Notes under the pieces: model-generated
What the model saw: only the letters and a program-made list of their open reading frames with translations
Told to the model about the DNA's origin: nothing
Database searches by the model: none
In this document: positions 23,511 through 30,941 of the stretch, one piece after another
Position numbering within the stretch: the first letter of the stretch is position 1
How the letters are laid out: every line of letters begins with the position of its first letter
Translations under genes and position numbers: made by a program
From: Cytobacillus purgationiresistens
GTDB taxonomy: Bacteria; Bacillota; Bacilli; Bacillales; Cytobacillaceae
Length of the DNA: 64,000 bases
Assembly (NCBI RefSeq): GCF_030813235.1
Contig: NZ_JAUSUB010000002.1
Span: 1-64,000, forward strand
Direction of reading: 5' to 3'

Positions 23511-24332
23511 TTGGCTGGTGTAAGTCGAAGTGGCTACTACGATTGGTTAAAGGCATCTCCAATCCGTGAGCTACGCGAGGAACAGGATGATTTGGATATA
23601 GAATTAATTAAAACGATTTTCCTCAGTAAAAAGGAAAAAGTAGGCGCCCTCCAAATCAAAATGATTATGGAAAATGATTATTCGGCCGTCATGAATCATA
23701 AGAAAATCAGACGGTTGATGGCAAAATATAGTCTCTTCGCAAAAATCAGAAGGGCCAATCCGTATCGAAAGGTGGCTAAGGCAACTAAGGAGCACCTTAC
23801 TTGTCCAAACCTTCTTAATCGTGAATTCAAACAGAAGGAGCCAGGGAAAATTCTGCTTACTGACATTACCTATCTTTATTATGGAAAGGGTCAAAAAACG
23901 TATTTGTCATGCGTAAAAGATGCGGCTACAAAAGAAATAGTTACGTATCATTTATCAACGTCATTAGATATGAATATCGTTTATGAAACTTTAAACAAGC
24001 TAAGGCAGGCTGTGAATTACGAGTTCCATCCGAGTGCAATCCTGCATTCTGATCAAGGATTCCATTACACCCATCCGCTTTTTCAAAACAAAGTGATGGA
24101 ACTTGGGCTAACCCAATCCATGTCCCGGAAGGGAAACTGTTGGGATAATGCGCCGATGGAAAGTTTTTTTTGCCACTTTAAGGATTTAGCAGAATATAAA
24201 ACATGTACTAATTTAACGGATGTGAGGGAAGAAGTTGATCGAGTTATAGAAGAATACAATGTGTGTCGTTACCAATGGGGACTAAAGAAAATGGCCCCGG
24301 TACAATACCGGGACCACCTATTAGCTGTTTAG
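23511..24332 (+). CDS. IS3-family transposase OrfB (DDE catalytic part)
   Basis: A 273-residue reading frame, open upstream to the slip site at 23415. It has the HTH_21 region SLFAKIRRANPYRK, then an rve-type integrase core: the first Asp in LLTDITYLYYGKG, the second in LHSDQGFHYTH and the Glu in NCWDNAPMESFFCHFK. Together they form the DDE triad. It is normally made as an OrfAB fusion. No stop or frameshift is visible, so the element could still move. Confidence 0.92.
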   Translation: MAGVSRSGYYDWLKASPIRELREEQDDLDIELIKTIFLSKKEKVGALQIKMIMENDYSAVMNHKKIRRLMAKYSLFAKIRRANPYRKVAKATKEHLTCPNLLNREFKQKEPGKILLTDITYLYYGKGQKTYLSCVKDAATKEIVTYHLSTSLDMNIVYETLNKLRQAVNYEFHPSAILHSDQGFHYTHPLFQNKVMELGLTQSMSRKGNCWDNAPMESFFCHFKDLAEYKTCTNLTDVREEVDRVIEEYNVCRYQWGLKKMAPVQYRDHLLAV

Positions 24333-24386
24333 GCACTTTTTTATATTGTCCGAAGAATGGGGCATAGTTCAAAGAGTACTTAATAA

Positions 24387-24905
24387 TTATTTTTTTGTTA
24401 TTTTGTTACTCAGTTGATATTCAAGTAAGTGTCGAAAATAGACTATCCTTTTCCTTCCTTTTCTATTCTTGTTTGACCACTTAAATACTATAGCTATAAA
24501 GCAGCAAGATGCGAATAATGCAAGAAAAGCCATTCCTATAGAATTAGTGCTTTGTGATAAAGCAACATATGCAGTTATAAAAATTACTAATACTGTGGCC
24601 GCTGGAGTAAGATGAATAGAACTATCCAGCTCCTCCTCTAATCCTCTTAACCTAGCAATACCTCCTACAAGAACATACTCATCCAGCTTATCTAGATGTT
24701 TATGTAAATTATAATAAGAAGTAAGAGAAAAATGATTTAATTCGCTAAATTGATCAATTAATTCTAGTATTTCTTCGTCATCACCAATTAATATTATTTT
24801 TTCTATTCTTTTCTCAAAACATGTATTGTCTTCGTTATCTGACAAAATAATATTTAAACGATTTTCCAACAACTTTATCCTCTTTTTTAAACCAATCCCA
24901 AACAA
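24387..24905 (-). CDS. Hypothetical protein with two membrane helices
   Basis: A 172-residue protein. The first 95 residues are soluble and helical (KKRIKLLENRLNIILS; DDEEILELIDQFSELNHF). A hairpin of two membrane helices follows at about 98-137 (ATVLVIFITAYVAL; MAFLALFASCCFIAIVF), and the C-terminus is basic (NKNRKGRKR). TTG start with GGGAGTG 8 bases upstream. It is unrelated in strand to the IS, whose right end lies 16 bases from its stop. No family recognised. Confidence 0.6.
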   Translation of the reverse strand: MFGIGLKKRIKLLENRLNIILSDNEDNTCFEKRIEKIILIGDDEEILELIDQFSELNHFSLTSYYNLHKHLDKLDEYVLVGGIARLRGLEEELDSSIHLTPAATVLVIFITAYVALSQSTNSIGMAFLALFASCCFIAIVFKWSNKNRKGRKRIVYFRHLLEYQLSNKITKK

Positions 24906-24985
24906 CTTACATCACTCCCGAGTTTTATATCGGAAGATTTTAATAAGTTTACAATCTTATCCAATGATGTTTTTAGTATCCGTTA

Positions 24986-25225
24986 TCAATACTGAAAAAC
25001 AAGGTAAAAGTCTAACCTGTTTCCTTTTAAAAAACCGGTCAGCACCGCACAAAAATAGAGGAAGCAGCTTATTACTACCTCCCCTGTCCTGCCTTTAATT
25101 TTAGCAAGAAATTTATGTTTTTTCAATTTCGTTTCGAAATGAACATATGGAACATCTGTTACTTCTTTTGCATATTTGATAAATTTAGTCAACCTCACCG
25201 AGCTCACCATACTTCCCAATAACAT
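24986..25225 (-). CDS. Doubtful short protein
   Basis: 79 codons: a basic N-terminal half (KFIKYAKEVTDVPYVHFETK) and a hydrophobic stretch (VVISCFLYFCAVLTGFL). It has no good ribosome binding site at either possible start and no family. The rest of 24906-25299 shows nothing else. It could be a remnant or chance. Confidence 0.25.
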   Translation of the reverse strand: MLLGSMVSSVRLTKFIKYAKEVTDVPYVHFETKLKKHKFLAKIKGRTGEVVISCFLYFCAVLTGFLKGNRLDFYLVFQY

Positions 25226-25299
25226 AAGACTATTTTACTATATTTGACAGCCTTATTTAAGAAGAACATTCCATTTACTTGATAAATCCTTAACTTTCT

Positions 25300-25569
25300 C
25301 TATCTTTTGTTTACTAAAGCATTCCTTGCAATTTCTCCTTCATCATGTAAAATTGAAGCCTCTCCATGTCCCCAATAGTCCTCTTTATCGGCATAAAACT
25401 TCAAAGCTTCTTTATAACTCTCATTTTCCTGCTGCATGTAATCAAAGACATTGAGAATAGCTTTCTTACAGTCAGTCACTATTTTCACTTCTGTTTCATC
25501 ATCATTTACCAAATAATTAAAGGTACTCTTTTCTATTTGATCCAAATATCCACTTAATCTATCCTTCAA
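25300..25569 (-). CDS. Small soluble hypothetical protein
   Basis: An 89-residue acidic helical protein (DDETEVKIVTDCKKAILNVF; ENESYKEALKFYADKEDYWG) with no recognised family. The TTG start at 25569 has AAGAGG 5 bases upstream. It begins 10 bases after the stop of the small membrane protein at 25580, so the two form one operon and may act together. Confidence 0.6.
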   Translation of the reverse strand: MKDRLSGYLDQIEKSTFNYLVNDDETEVKIVTDCKKAILNVFDYMQQENESYKEALKFYADKEDYWGHGEASILHDEGEIARNALVNKR

Positions 25570-25579
25570 ATCAATCCTC

Positions 25580-25735
25580 TTACTTTCTATTTCGTTGATT
25601 TTTTTTCTTATTTCTAATCCTTATTAAATTCCTCAACAGTAAAATAACTCCAATAAAAACCAGTCCAAGTATCACAACAGGTATTACATAATAAATGAAT
25701 ATAATAAAAAGCTCGGTCTCTTTACTCCATTCCAA
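25580..25735 (-). CDS. Small single-pass membrane protein (51 aa)
   Basis: TTG start with a strong AGGAGG 7 bases upstream. The 51 residues are an acidic N-terminus (EWSKETELF), a long hydrophobic span (IIFIYYVIPVVILGLVFIGV and a few more), then a very basic tail (RIRNKKKNQRNRK). The charge layout predicts the N-terminus outside and the C-terminus in the cytoplasm. It is first in a two-gene unit with the 89-residue protein. Function unknown; holin-like or toxin-like roles are only guesses. Confidence 0.6.
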   Translation of the reverse strand: MEWSKETELFIIFIYYVIPVVILGLVFIGVILLLRNLIRIRNKKKNQRNRK

Positions 25736-25819
25736 ATTAACTCCTCCTACCTTTTGTTTACAAAAAATCCATTATATATTAATATTATTATTGTTAAATT
25801 TTTCATGGTGGTGTTACAT

Positions 25820-25990
25820 ATGCAGTCTATAAAACATTTTTCTTTCTCTATTCTAGGTGCAATAACCGGATTATTAATCTATTGCGTTTTTTCTGGTAAT
25901 AATGTTGACTGGTATTCTTTTGGTGCAATTCTTATAGGTGTATTACTAGGTAATCTTCTAGGCTATTTAACTAAATCGAAAAATAAATAA
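25820..25990 (+). CDS. Small two-helix membrane protein
   Basis: A 56-residue protein from ATG 25820, with a GGTGGTG box 8 bases upstream. It has two hydrophobic helices separated by GNNVDWYS and a basic end (LTKSKNK). No family recognised. The frame is open further upstream but without a ribosome site. It is divergent from the small minus-strand operon at 25300-25735. Confidence 0.5.
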   Translation: MQSIKHFSFSILGAITGLLIYCVFSGNNVDWYSFGAILIGVLLGNLLGYLTKSKNK

Positions 25991-26023
25991 TCAACTCGAC
26001 TATCATTTTGTTAATTAACTGCA

Positions 26024-26209
26024 TTACATTGGTCGCCAATCAGCATTATCTAAATTGACTGTTTCCTTTCCATACACCTTTCTATTTCGTCCTTCTGGTA
26101 CTTTAGTAATTTCATACCACTTGCCTGTATCATCATCTTTAACAACGCCTTTACTCGGCTTATATGAGAAAGAAAATTTTCTTTTCTCTTTCACATAAAA
26201 TGGATACAT
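26024..26209 (-). CDS. Small hypothetical protein
   Basis: A 61-residue basic protein, KEKRKFSFSYKPSKGVVKDD and on to VYGKETVNLDNADWRPM, with AAGGTG 6 bases before its ATG. It is soluble and probably a small beta fold. No family recognised. It lies alone between a convergent membrane-protein gene and the row of terminator-like repeats. Confidence 0.5.
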   Translation of the reverse strand: MYPFYVKEKRKFSFSYKPSKGVVKDDDTGKWYEITKVPEGRNRKVYGKETVNLDNADWRPM

Positions 26210-26343
26210 ACTTTCACCTTCTTCATTTTTTTATTCAACATACTGCTTATTTCGTTTAACTTTTTTTGTATATAATACAACTTTTGGGCAAGGAGTTTAT
26301 TCTTTCACTCACTTGATTTCACTTCTTGAATCAACACCCTAAA

Positions 26344-26592
26344 AGTGATTGGAGCCTGAAAGGGCTCTTTTCTATTTTTAAAAATAGGTAATCTGTCCAA
26401 GCAATTTAATAAGGAATTTCGTAAGAAATATAGATTGCATTCAGCTAATGTATAAATCCTCTAAGAGAGCCTTGGCATGGGCTCTTCTTTTTGTAAATTT
26501 GTCCAAGCACTTATGGATATATATCATAAAGTATATAAATCCTATTCAAATCTATCCTCCTTTAGAAAGAGCCTCGACATGGGCTCTTTTTA
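26344..26592 (+). repeat. Three successive GAGCC...GGGCTC hairpins with T tails
   Basis: Hairpins occur at about 26349-26372 (GAGCC/GGGCTC), 26464-26494 (AGAGCC/GGGCTCTT) and 26563-26592 (AAGAGCC/GGGCTCTT), each followed by a T run. Two of the three spacers begin with a TGTCCAAGCA sequence a few bases later. Spacing is roughly 100-115 bases. No reading frame runs through. They could be tandem terminators or a small array of transcribed repeats. The flanks 26210-26343 hold nothing else I can name. Confidence 0.6.
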
Positions 26593-26606
26593 TTTAGGAA
26601 ATTCCT

Positions 26607-27370
26607 TTACTTTTGTGTTTCCATTTCATTGATTTCTTTGATGTATTGAAGAATCGGATAAATTTGCTGAGGTACGACCGCGTTACCTAGAGCAATTATT
26701 CTACTTTTGTCCAATCCGAAGGAAAGCCCATCATCCACTCTACGTACTGAGGGTTGATGTGATAACCAATGTGCTCCGGGTACTTCTCTCCAATCCCTCC
26801 AGGTAGTGTTTTTCCGTGCGATCCGTTTCTCTCCGATGGAGCTAACTTTCTTATTGGTTTGTAATTCTGACTTGCTGTTGGCGTGGGCAACAATAAATAC
26901 CCTGTATCTTTCGTGATTGGCTCCGACAGATGCAGCCGGTATAACAACGATTGCCAGGTGTAACCGATGCTCTCCAGGTCATAAAGTACTGTGTCGAGTC
27001 CCAATGTGATGTGCCCGGCAACATTTTCACCAACAAACCAATTGGGCCTGATTTCTTGCAGTAGTCGCTTAACTTCCGGCCAGAGGTGGCGGTCATCTTC
27101 TTCGCCTTTTCGGTTCCCGGGAGAACTGAAAGGTTGGCAAGGGTATCCTCCTGAAATAATGTCAATTGCTCCAACATCAATTCCCCTTTCTTCTAAAGTT
27201 TGCTTATTTAAGGTGCATACATCATCAAAAATTGGTACTGAAGGCCAATGTTTATTTAATACTCTCTGACAAAACGGCTCTCGCTCACAGAAAGCAACTG
27301 TTTCAATCCCAGCCCATTCCGCAGCAAGTGCAATTCCTCCAATACCTGCAAATAACTCGATGCTTTTCAT
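26607..27370 (-). pseudogene. C5-cytosine DNA methyltransferase, decayed
   Basis: Motif I (ELFAGIGGIALAAEWAG), motif IV (GGYPCQPFSSPG, catalytic Cys) and motif VI (GENVAG) are in one frame from ATG 27370. After YTWQS the frame reads nonsense while another frame gives PAASVGANHERYRVFIVAHA, which is motif VIII. The target-recognition domain is almost wholly missing. The original frame then returns with LLPTPTASQNYKP and YVEWMMGFPSDWT, and a last shift is needed for motif X (RIIALGNAVVPQQ), ending at 26607. It cannot be a normal active enzyme. No partner restriction gene is present, so it was an orphan phage-type methylase. Confidence 0.85.
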
Positions 27371-27476
27371 TGGCTCACTTCCAATCTAGGAAACTTACTT
27401 TCTAATTCTTGTTTTTTATTGAATCTTTTGTACATTTATTCCGTAAATTAGTTAACACATTTAAAGGAGGAATAAA

Positions 27477-27662
27477 ATGTACGAATATGAATTCATAGGT
27501 ATAGATCTATCAATAAATAGTGATAAATCTGATTATCAAAAAGTAATTCACCAATATTCAGATGCTGGCTGGAGATTAGTACAAATCTATGAGCCGAGCA
27601 TTGCTCAAAAAGGACACACTTTACATATCGATTTAGTTTTTGAAAGACTCCGAAATCAATAA
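27477..27662 (+). CDS. DUF4177 domain small protein
   Basis: A 61-residue protein that is one DUF4177 domain: YEYEFIGIDLSI at the start, SDAGWRLVQIYEP in the middle (the GW is the family hallmark) and HIDLVFERL at the end. AAAGGAGGAA lies 6 bases before the ATG. The role of the family is unknown; it is common on plasmids and mobile elements. It is transcribed alone and ends in a terminator that overlaps its stop codon. Confidence 0.8.
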   Translation: MYEYEFIGIDLSINSDKSDYQKVIHQYSDAGWRLVQIYEPSIAQKGHTLHIDLVFERLRNQ

Positions 27663-27679
27663 TATTTCGGGTTTTTTTT
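27649..27679 (+). terminator. Terminator of the DUF4177 gene
   Basis: CCGAAAT pairs with ATTTCGG, followed by eight T. Confidence 0.8.
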
Positions 27680-27795
27680 ATGAAACATAATAATTCATTG
27701 TGTTTCTTCAAATTTCTATACCCAACCCCAATAACGGACTATTGAATAATTAATAAAGGATTGGTCAAGCTAATAAAAAATCTGGAGGTGCAAAA

Positions 27796-28344
27796 GTGAA
27801 AAATACAATCGCAACTGTAACTACAATGTTGAAAAATTTCATTGATGACGACCCTAATACTCATTTACATGTCGGAGAAGTTATGAGTTTATGGACTTTA
27901 TGCACTGCTTTTCATGAAGCTTATTCTCTTTATCAAGTAGCATTAAATACTACAACTGATTCAGAGTTAATAGATATGTTACAAAAAGCACTTCAAGGAA
28001 GTAAAGATGATACAAAGAACATTGAGGATTTCCTACTAAAAGAAGGAGTCCCATTACCGAAGGTTAGTACTAAAAAACCTTTTTCTGAGCCAGCTGCTGT
28101 ACCTGAAGGTGTTAAATTAAATGATGACGAAATTGCAAATTTAATATCCGTAAAGATTGCCTCTTCTATATCTTATTGTGGGGTTGCTTTATCACAAACA
28201 ATTCGAACCGATGTTGGATTATTGATTTTTAAAGTTCAAGTTAGCCTTATGCAATATGCAGTACCATTTAAAAACTTAATGAAACAAAGAGGGTGGTTAA
28301 AAACCCCTCCTAATTATGTTCCACCCGGATTACCAGGAAACTAA
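27796..28344 (+). CDS. DUF3231 family protein
   Basis: A 182-residue helical protein. It has the DUF3231 pattern HVGEVMSLWTLCTAFHEAYS at about residues 25-44, the mid-region EDFLLKEGVPLPKVSTKKP and IGVALSQ-like SISYCGVALSQTIRTDVGL, and the PPNYVPPG end. DUF3231 proteins are built as four-helix bundles, often in tandem. This one has a single copy, about half of the usual Bacillus length. GGAGGTG lies 8 bases before its GTG/ATG region. Some relatives are spore-associated; the function is not known. Confidence 0.8.
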   Translation: MKNTIATVTTMLKNFIDDDPNTHLHVGEVMSLWTLCTAFHEAYSLYQVALNTTTDSELIDMLQKALQGSKDDTKNIEDFLLKEGVPLPKVSTKKPFSEPAAVPEGVKLNDDEIANLISVKIASSISYCGVALSQTIRTDVGLLIFKVQVSLMQYAVPFKNLMKQRGWLKTPPNYVPPGLPGN

Positions 28345-28438
28345 GTTTTCTGGTATTTTTTATGTTTTGAAACTGAATAATTCTTATGTTCTCTAACTCC
28401 TCCTCATGGTATATACTGTAAATAAAGGAGGCAGAATT

Positions 28439-28621
28439 ATGTCTAAATATATATCTCTTGCATTACTTTACATGTTTGGGTCAATAACTTTTTTCTTTTT
28501 TCTTACTATGAACTTAGAGGACGAAGGAATGATTACTATTCCATTGATCGTCATTATATTTTTTTCTATAATAATTGCCATGCTTCATAGGATCATAGAT
28601 TTACTTAAGAACCTTAAGTAA
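28439..28621 (+). CDS. Small two-helix membrane protein
   Basis: A 60-residue protein from ATG 28439, with AAAGGAGG 7 bases upstream. Two hydrophobic helices (SLALLYMFGSITFFFF; ITIPLIVIIFFSIIIAML) are separated by NLEDEGM, with a short basic end (HRIIDLLKNLK). No family recognised. It is monocistronic between the DUF3231 gene and the convergent zinc-ribbon-like gene. Confidence 0.6.
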   Translation: MSKYISLALLYMFGSITFFFFLTMNLEDEGMITIPLIVIIFFSIIIAMLHRIIDLLKNLK

Positions 28622-28651
28622 TTTTAGTGAACTAAATACAAATCCAGTTGA

Positions 28652-28780
28652 TTAACTGACCTTAAATTCTTGCTCTTTCTCCTTACTGCAACACTCCCCA
28701 CAAACACGCTTTTTCTCAACGACTACTGTTTGCTTTGGTAGAAAGATATTAAAACATTTGCTACAGCTAACTAATTTCAT
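28652..28780 (-). CDS. Small CxxC zinc-ribbon-like protein (42 aa)
   Basis: ATG at 28780 has a strong GGAGGAGG 5 bases upstream. The 42 residues read CSKCFNIFLPKQTVVVEKKR then CGECC: two CxxC knuckles 17 residues apart, a plausible structural zinc site. Proteins of this size and pattern are common in Bacillus phages and ICEs. It is divergent from the ImmA remnant. Confidence 0.65.
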   Translation of the reverse strand: MKLVSCSKCFNIFLPKQTVVVEKKRVCGECCSKEKEQEFKVS

Positions 28781-28799
28781 AAAGACCTCCTCCACTTGA

Positions 28800-29159
28800 C
28801 CATCAGCTCATGAGCTCGGACATGTAATTCGTCATGTTGGGAAGCAACTCAAACTGAGGGAATATTTTAGAAACCTTCAAGAGTTTCAGGCCAACAACTT
28901 TATGTATCATTTCTGTGTTCCGACATTTATGTTGATTGAGTACAACGTTTCTAACTGTCTAGACATTGTGAACGGGGCGAAGTTTGTAGCAGAAACTTTT
29001 AATATGACAGAAAATTTCGCAAAGAAACGACTGATTCTATTTAGGGACAAGCTATTACAAGCCAAATCAGACGAAGAACATAGAAGATATATGGAGCTCG
29101 GTACCCCAAGGCTGCCCCCTAATCGGATGAAACCAATGAGATTCTTAAAAGGGCATTAG
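28800..29159 (+). pseudogene. ImmA/IrrE metallopeptidase, N-terminally truncated
   Basis: The frame enters just before the zinc motif HELGHVIRHVGKQ and continues with QEFQANNFMYHFCVPTFMLI and FVAETFNMTENFAKKRL, the conserved second half of ImmA-type anti-repressors. The first 60 or so residues and any start codon are missing; an in-frame TGA lies at 28797. In ICEBs1 and related phages ImmA cleaves the ImmR repressor. An internal ATG at about 28902 has no ribosome site. The element has therefore lost its normal induction switch. Confidence 0.8.
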
Positions 29160-29192
29160 AAATGAAAGCCAAGAAAGAAAGGATGAAGCAAC

Positions 29193-29390
29193 GTGCCTAA
29201 GCAATATTTGGATTATCAATATGTAGATGGGGAGTTAACACCTTTTTATTATGTACTGAAATTATATAAGGGTGAAATTAATTGGGACAAGAGTGTTTTC
29301 TATTTTGAATTAATGCCTCCGATTAAATCAATTGAATATGACGAAGTAGATGAATCTTTAATCAACTTTCATATACTCCTATCTGATTGA
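29193..29390 (+). CDS. Small hypothetical protein
   Basis: A 65-residue acidic protein (YLDYQYVDGELTPFYYVLKL; DKSVFYFELMPPIKSIEYDE) with GTG start and AAAGGATG 8 bases upstream. Soluble; no family recognised. It lies between the ImmA remnant and a further fragment, and may itself be cut short by the stop at 29390. Confidence 0.45.
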   Translation: MPKQYLDYQYVDGELTPFYYVLKLYKGEINWDKSVFYFELMPPIKSIEYDEVDESLINFHILLSD

Positions 29391-29397
29391 GTACTTA

Positions 29398-29539
29398 ATA
29401 AGGACTTTCCTAACAGATTAGGTATTAATCTTAAAGCATTGAAGAAAAGGCTAGTTTATGAGATTCAGGACCCTAGCGTTATTGAACAATTCATCATTTA
29501 TGCTCCAGATGTGGAAATGATTATAAGTCAGGCACCTAA
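29398..29539 (+). pseudogene. Gene fragment, unknown family
   Basis: An open frame without start codon reads NKDFPNRLGINLKALKKRLV and QFIIYAPDVEMIISQAPKKK before TAA. It has good protein composition and directly abuts the truncated integrase. It probably belongs to a gene whose 5' part was deleted in the same event that removed the integrase N-terminus. Confidence 0.4.
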
Positions 29540-30370
29540 AAAAAAATAAAAACCATACATCTTATAGATTTATTAGATAATGCCAAAAGAGTTGATAGCC
29601 TCCCTCTTAAATCTTCAACAAAAGAGGATATATACAAGGTATTGAAATCTGTCTTTAATCGTGCTGTAGAGTGGAAAGTATTAAAAACAACACCTGTCAC
29701 TGGTGTTCCTAAACCAAAAATTGTTGATGTGGAAGAATCGAGTGTATATGATGAAGAAGAGGTTGCAGCATTATTTGAAACAGCAATAAATGAGCCGTTT
29801 CATTGGAGAATAGACCTAATGCTTAGTCTTGCTGCGTGTTTAAGAAGAAGTGAATGTTTAGGACTTGAATGGAAACATGTAGATTTAGATAAAGGAACTT
29901 TAGATATAGCCCAAGTAATTGTTCGCGGAAAAAGTGGTTCAGTAATTAAGACTCCCAAATCAAGAAAGTCAAAACGTCTTGTTTCAGTACCCAGCTCTGT
30001 AGTAGAGGAATTGAAGAATTATAAATTACATTGGAAAAAAGAAAAATTGAAATCTAGTGACATGTGGAGTGCAAGCGAACACGAGTGGTTATTTTGCAAA
30101 GAAGATGGTTCACACTTCTATCCTACTACTCCAACTACCTGGTGGAGTAGATTTACGAAAAGAGTTGATGTGAGATTTATTCGTCTTCATGATTTACGAC
30201 ACACCTCTGCTACTCTATTAATTAATCAAGGTGTACACGCAAAAATAATATCAGAGCGATTAGGTCACTCTGATATTAAAGTTACAATGAATACATATGG
30301 TCATGCATTAAGAAAAGCTGATCATGAAGCAGCTAACAAATTAGATACACTTTTCATAAGAAAATCCTAA
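29540..30370 (+). pseudogene. Integrase C: tyrosine recombinase lacking its N-terminus
   Basis: The frame is open from 29540. It gives the end of the core-binding domain (STKEDIYKVLKSVFNRAVEW) and a complete catalytic domain: first Arg in ACLRRSECLGLEW, HDLRHTSATLLINQG, LGHSDIK and nucleophile Tyr in MNTYGHAL. ICE/phage integrases of this type have about 370-390 residues, so roughly the first 110 are missing with the arm-binding domain. Start codons inside exist (TTG 29642), but such a protein would not recombine normally. The C-terminus is nearly identical to integrase A. Confidence 0.85.
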
Positions 30371-30381
30371 TACCCCTAATT

Positions 30382-30399
30382 TGACGACAAAATGACGAC
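30382..30399 (+). promoter_or_regulatory. TGACGAC direct repeats behind integrase C
   Basis: TGACGAC at 30382 and 30393, 11 bases apart, between the integrase stop and the tRNA att site. The same heptamer and spacing occur at 17964-17991. These are likely integrase arm-type binding sites. Confidence 0.6.
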
Positions 30400-30434
30400 A
30401 AATTGATTTTTCTCTTACACTTAGAAATTTAGAC

Positions 30435-30513
30435 ATAAGAAAAACCCTTGATATATCAAGGGCTTCAGTATGATTCCGACTGGGTTCGAACCAGCGACCT
30501 CTACCCTGTCAAG
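30435..30513 (+). repeat. Right att-type copy overlapping tRNA-Val
   Basis: 79 bases shared with 12729-12807 (one mismatch). They run from the tRNA terminator to the anticodon loop. Here the tRNA is complete, so this is the tRNA-bearing end of the element. Confidence 0.85.
30440..30463 (-). terminator. tRNA-Val terminator
   Basis: CCCTTGAT pairs with ATCAAGGG (30446-30463), followed on the minus strand by TTTTT. Confidence 0.8.
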
Positions 30514-30544
30514 GTAGCGCTCTCCCAGCTGAGCTACGGAATCG
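30472..30544 (-). tRNA. tRNA-Val (anticodon GAC)
   Basis: The 73-nt minus-strand sequence folds as a full cloverleaf. Acceptor GATTCCG pairs with CGGAATC plus discriminator A, the D-arm is AGCTCAGCTGGGAGAGC, the anticodon arm is CTACC-TTGACAG-GGTAG, and the T-arm contains GGTTCGAACC. The loop reads anticodon GAC for valine. No CCA is encoded. Its 3' half is duplicated at 12729-12807, marking it as the integration site of the accessory island. Confidence 0.95.
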
Positions 30545-30719
30545 ATATGTATGCTGTCTCTCACATGAGGACAATATAAAATATACTATCATTTTATTAT
30601 ATTGTCAATTTTATTTATTAAATCCACCTCTTTGAAATAATAAATATTCCAAAAAACTTGAAAACAGAACATAAGTTCGCATATAATGTAATTAATCAAT
30701 AATAAGGAAGTGAGTGAGA

Positions 30720-30941
30720 ATGAAATCGATTTTGTATAAGGCAATGAATGAAAGGAAACCTCTAGAAATTATTTATCTTTCAAAACGCAATGTATTTAGT
30801 CAAAGAAAAATATTAGTAATAGAAATAAAAGGAAGCAGTATGCTTGCGTATTGTTTAACACGGAAACAGATGAGAATTTTTCATATCAATCAAATCCTGT
30901 CATTTTCACCCAATGAAAACCATCGTAAACGAATTAGTTAA
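30720..30941 (+). CDS. Small WYL-domain-like protein
   Basis: A 73-residue protein. LYKAMNERKPLEIIYLSKRN and MLAYCLTRKQMRIFHINQIL resemble the first strand and the YC-xxxR-xFxLDRI part of WYL domains, which sense nucleotides or nucleic acids. ATG at 30720 is preferred to GTG 30714 because AAGGAAG lies 9 bases before it. It has no DNA-binding domain. It is the first core-like gene right of the island. No terminator is obvious, and 30942-31688 shows no supported gene. Confidence 0.6.
   Translation: MKSILYKAMNERKPLEIIYLSKRNVFSQRKILVIEIKGSSMLAYCLTRKQMRIFHINQILSFSPNENHRKRIS

Larger units (their letters stand above)
22900..24371 (+). mobile_element. IS3-family insertion sequence, IS150 group, intact-looking (1472 bp)
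   Basis: The ends are inverted repeats beginning TGAACTAT, and inner blocks (CCCC, CGGACA, TAAAAAAGTG) match as well. Two overlapping frames, orfA and orfB, are joined by a -1 frameshift site at 23413-23418. The flanking bases do not show a clear target duplication (AAATC on the left, AAGAG on the right), so it may be old or have recombined. A strong hairpin inside the left end would stop transcription entering from outside. Confidence 0.88.

Noticed and set aside
26344..26592. CRISPR-like array of three hairpin repeats
   Set aside because: Repeats are terminator-like, spacers unequal and partly similar, and no cas genes are near.
26851..27180. Minus-strand 109-codon frame inside the methyltransferase
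   Set aside because: It is a shifted frame of the methyltransferase DNA and shows none of its motifs; motif VIII lies in a third frame.
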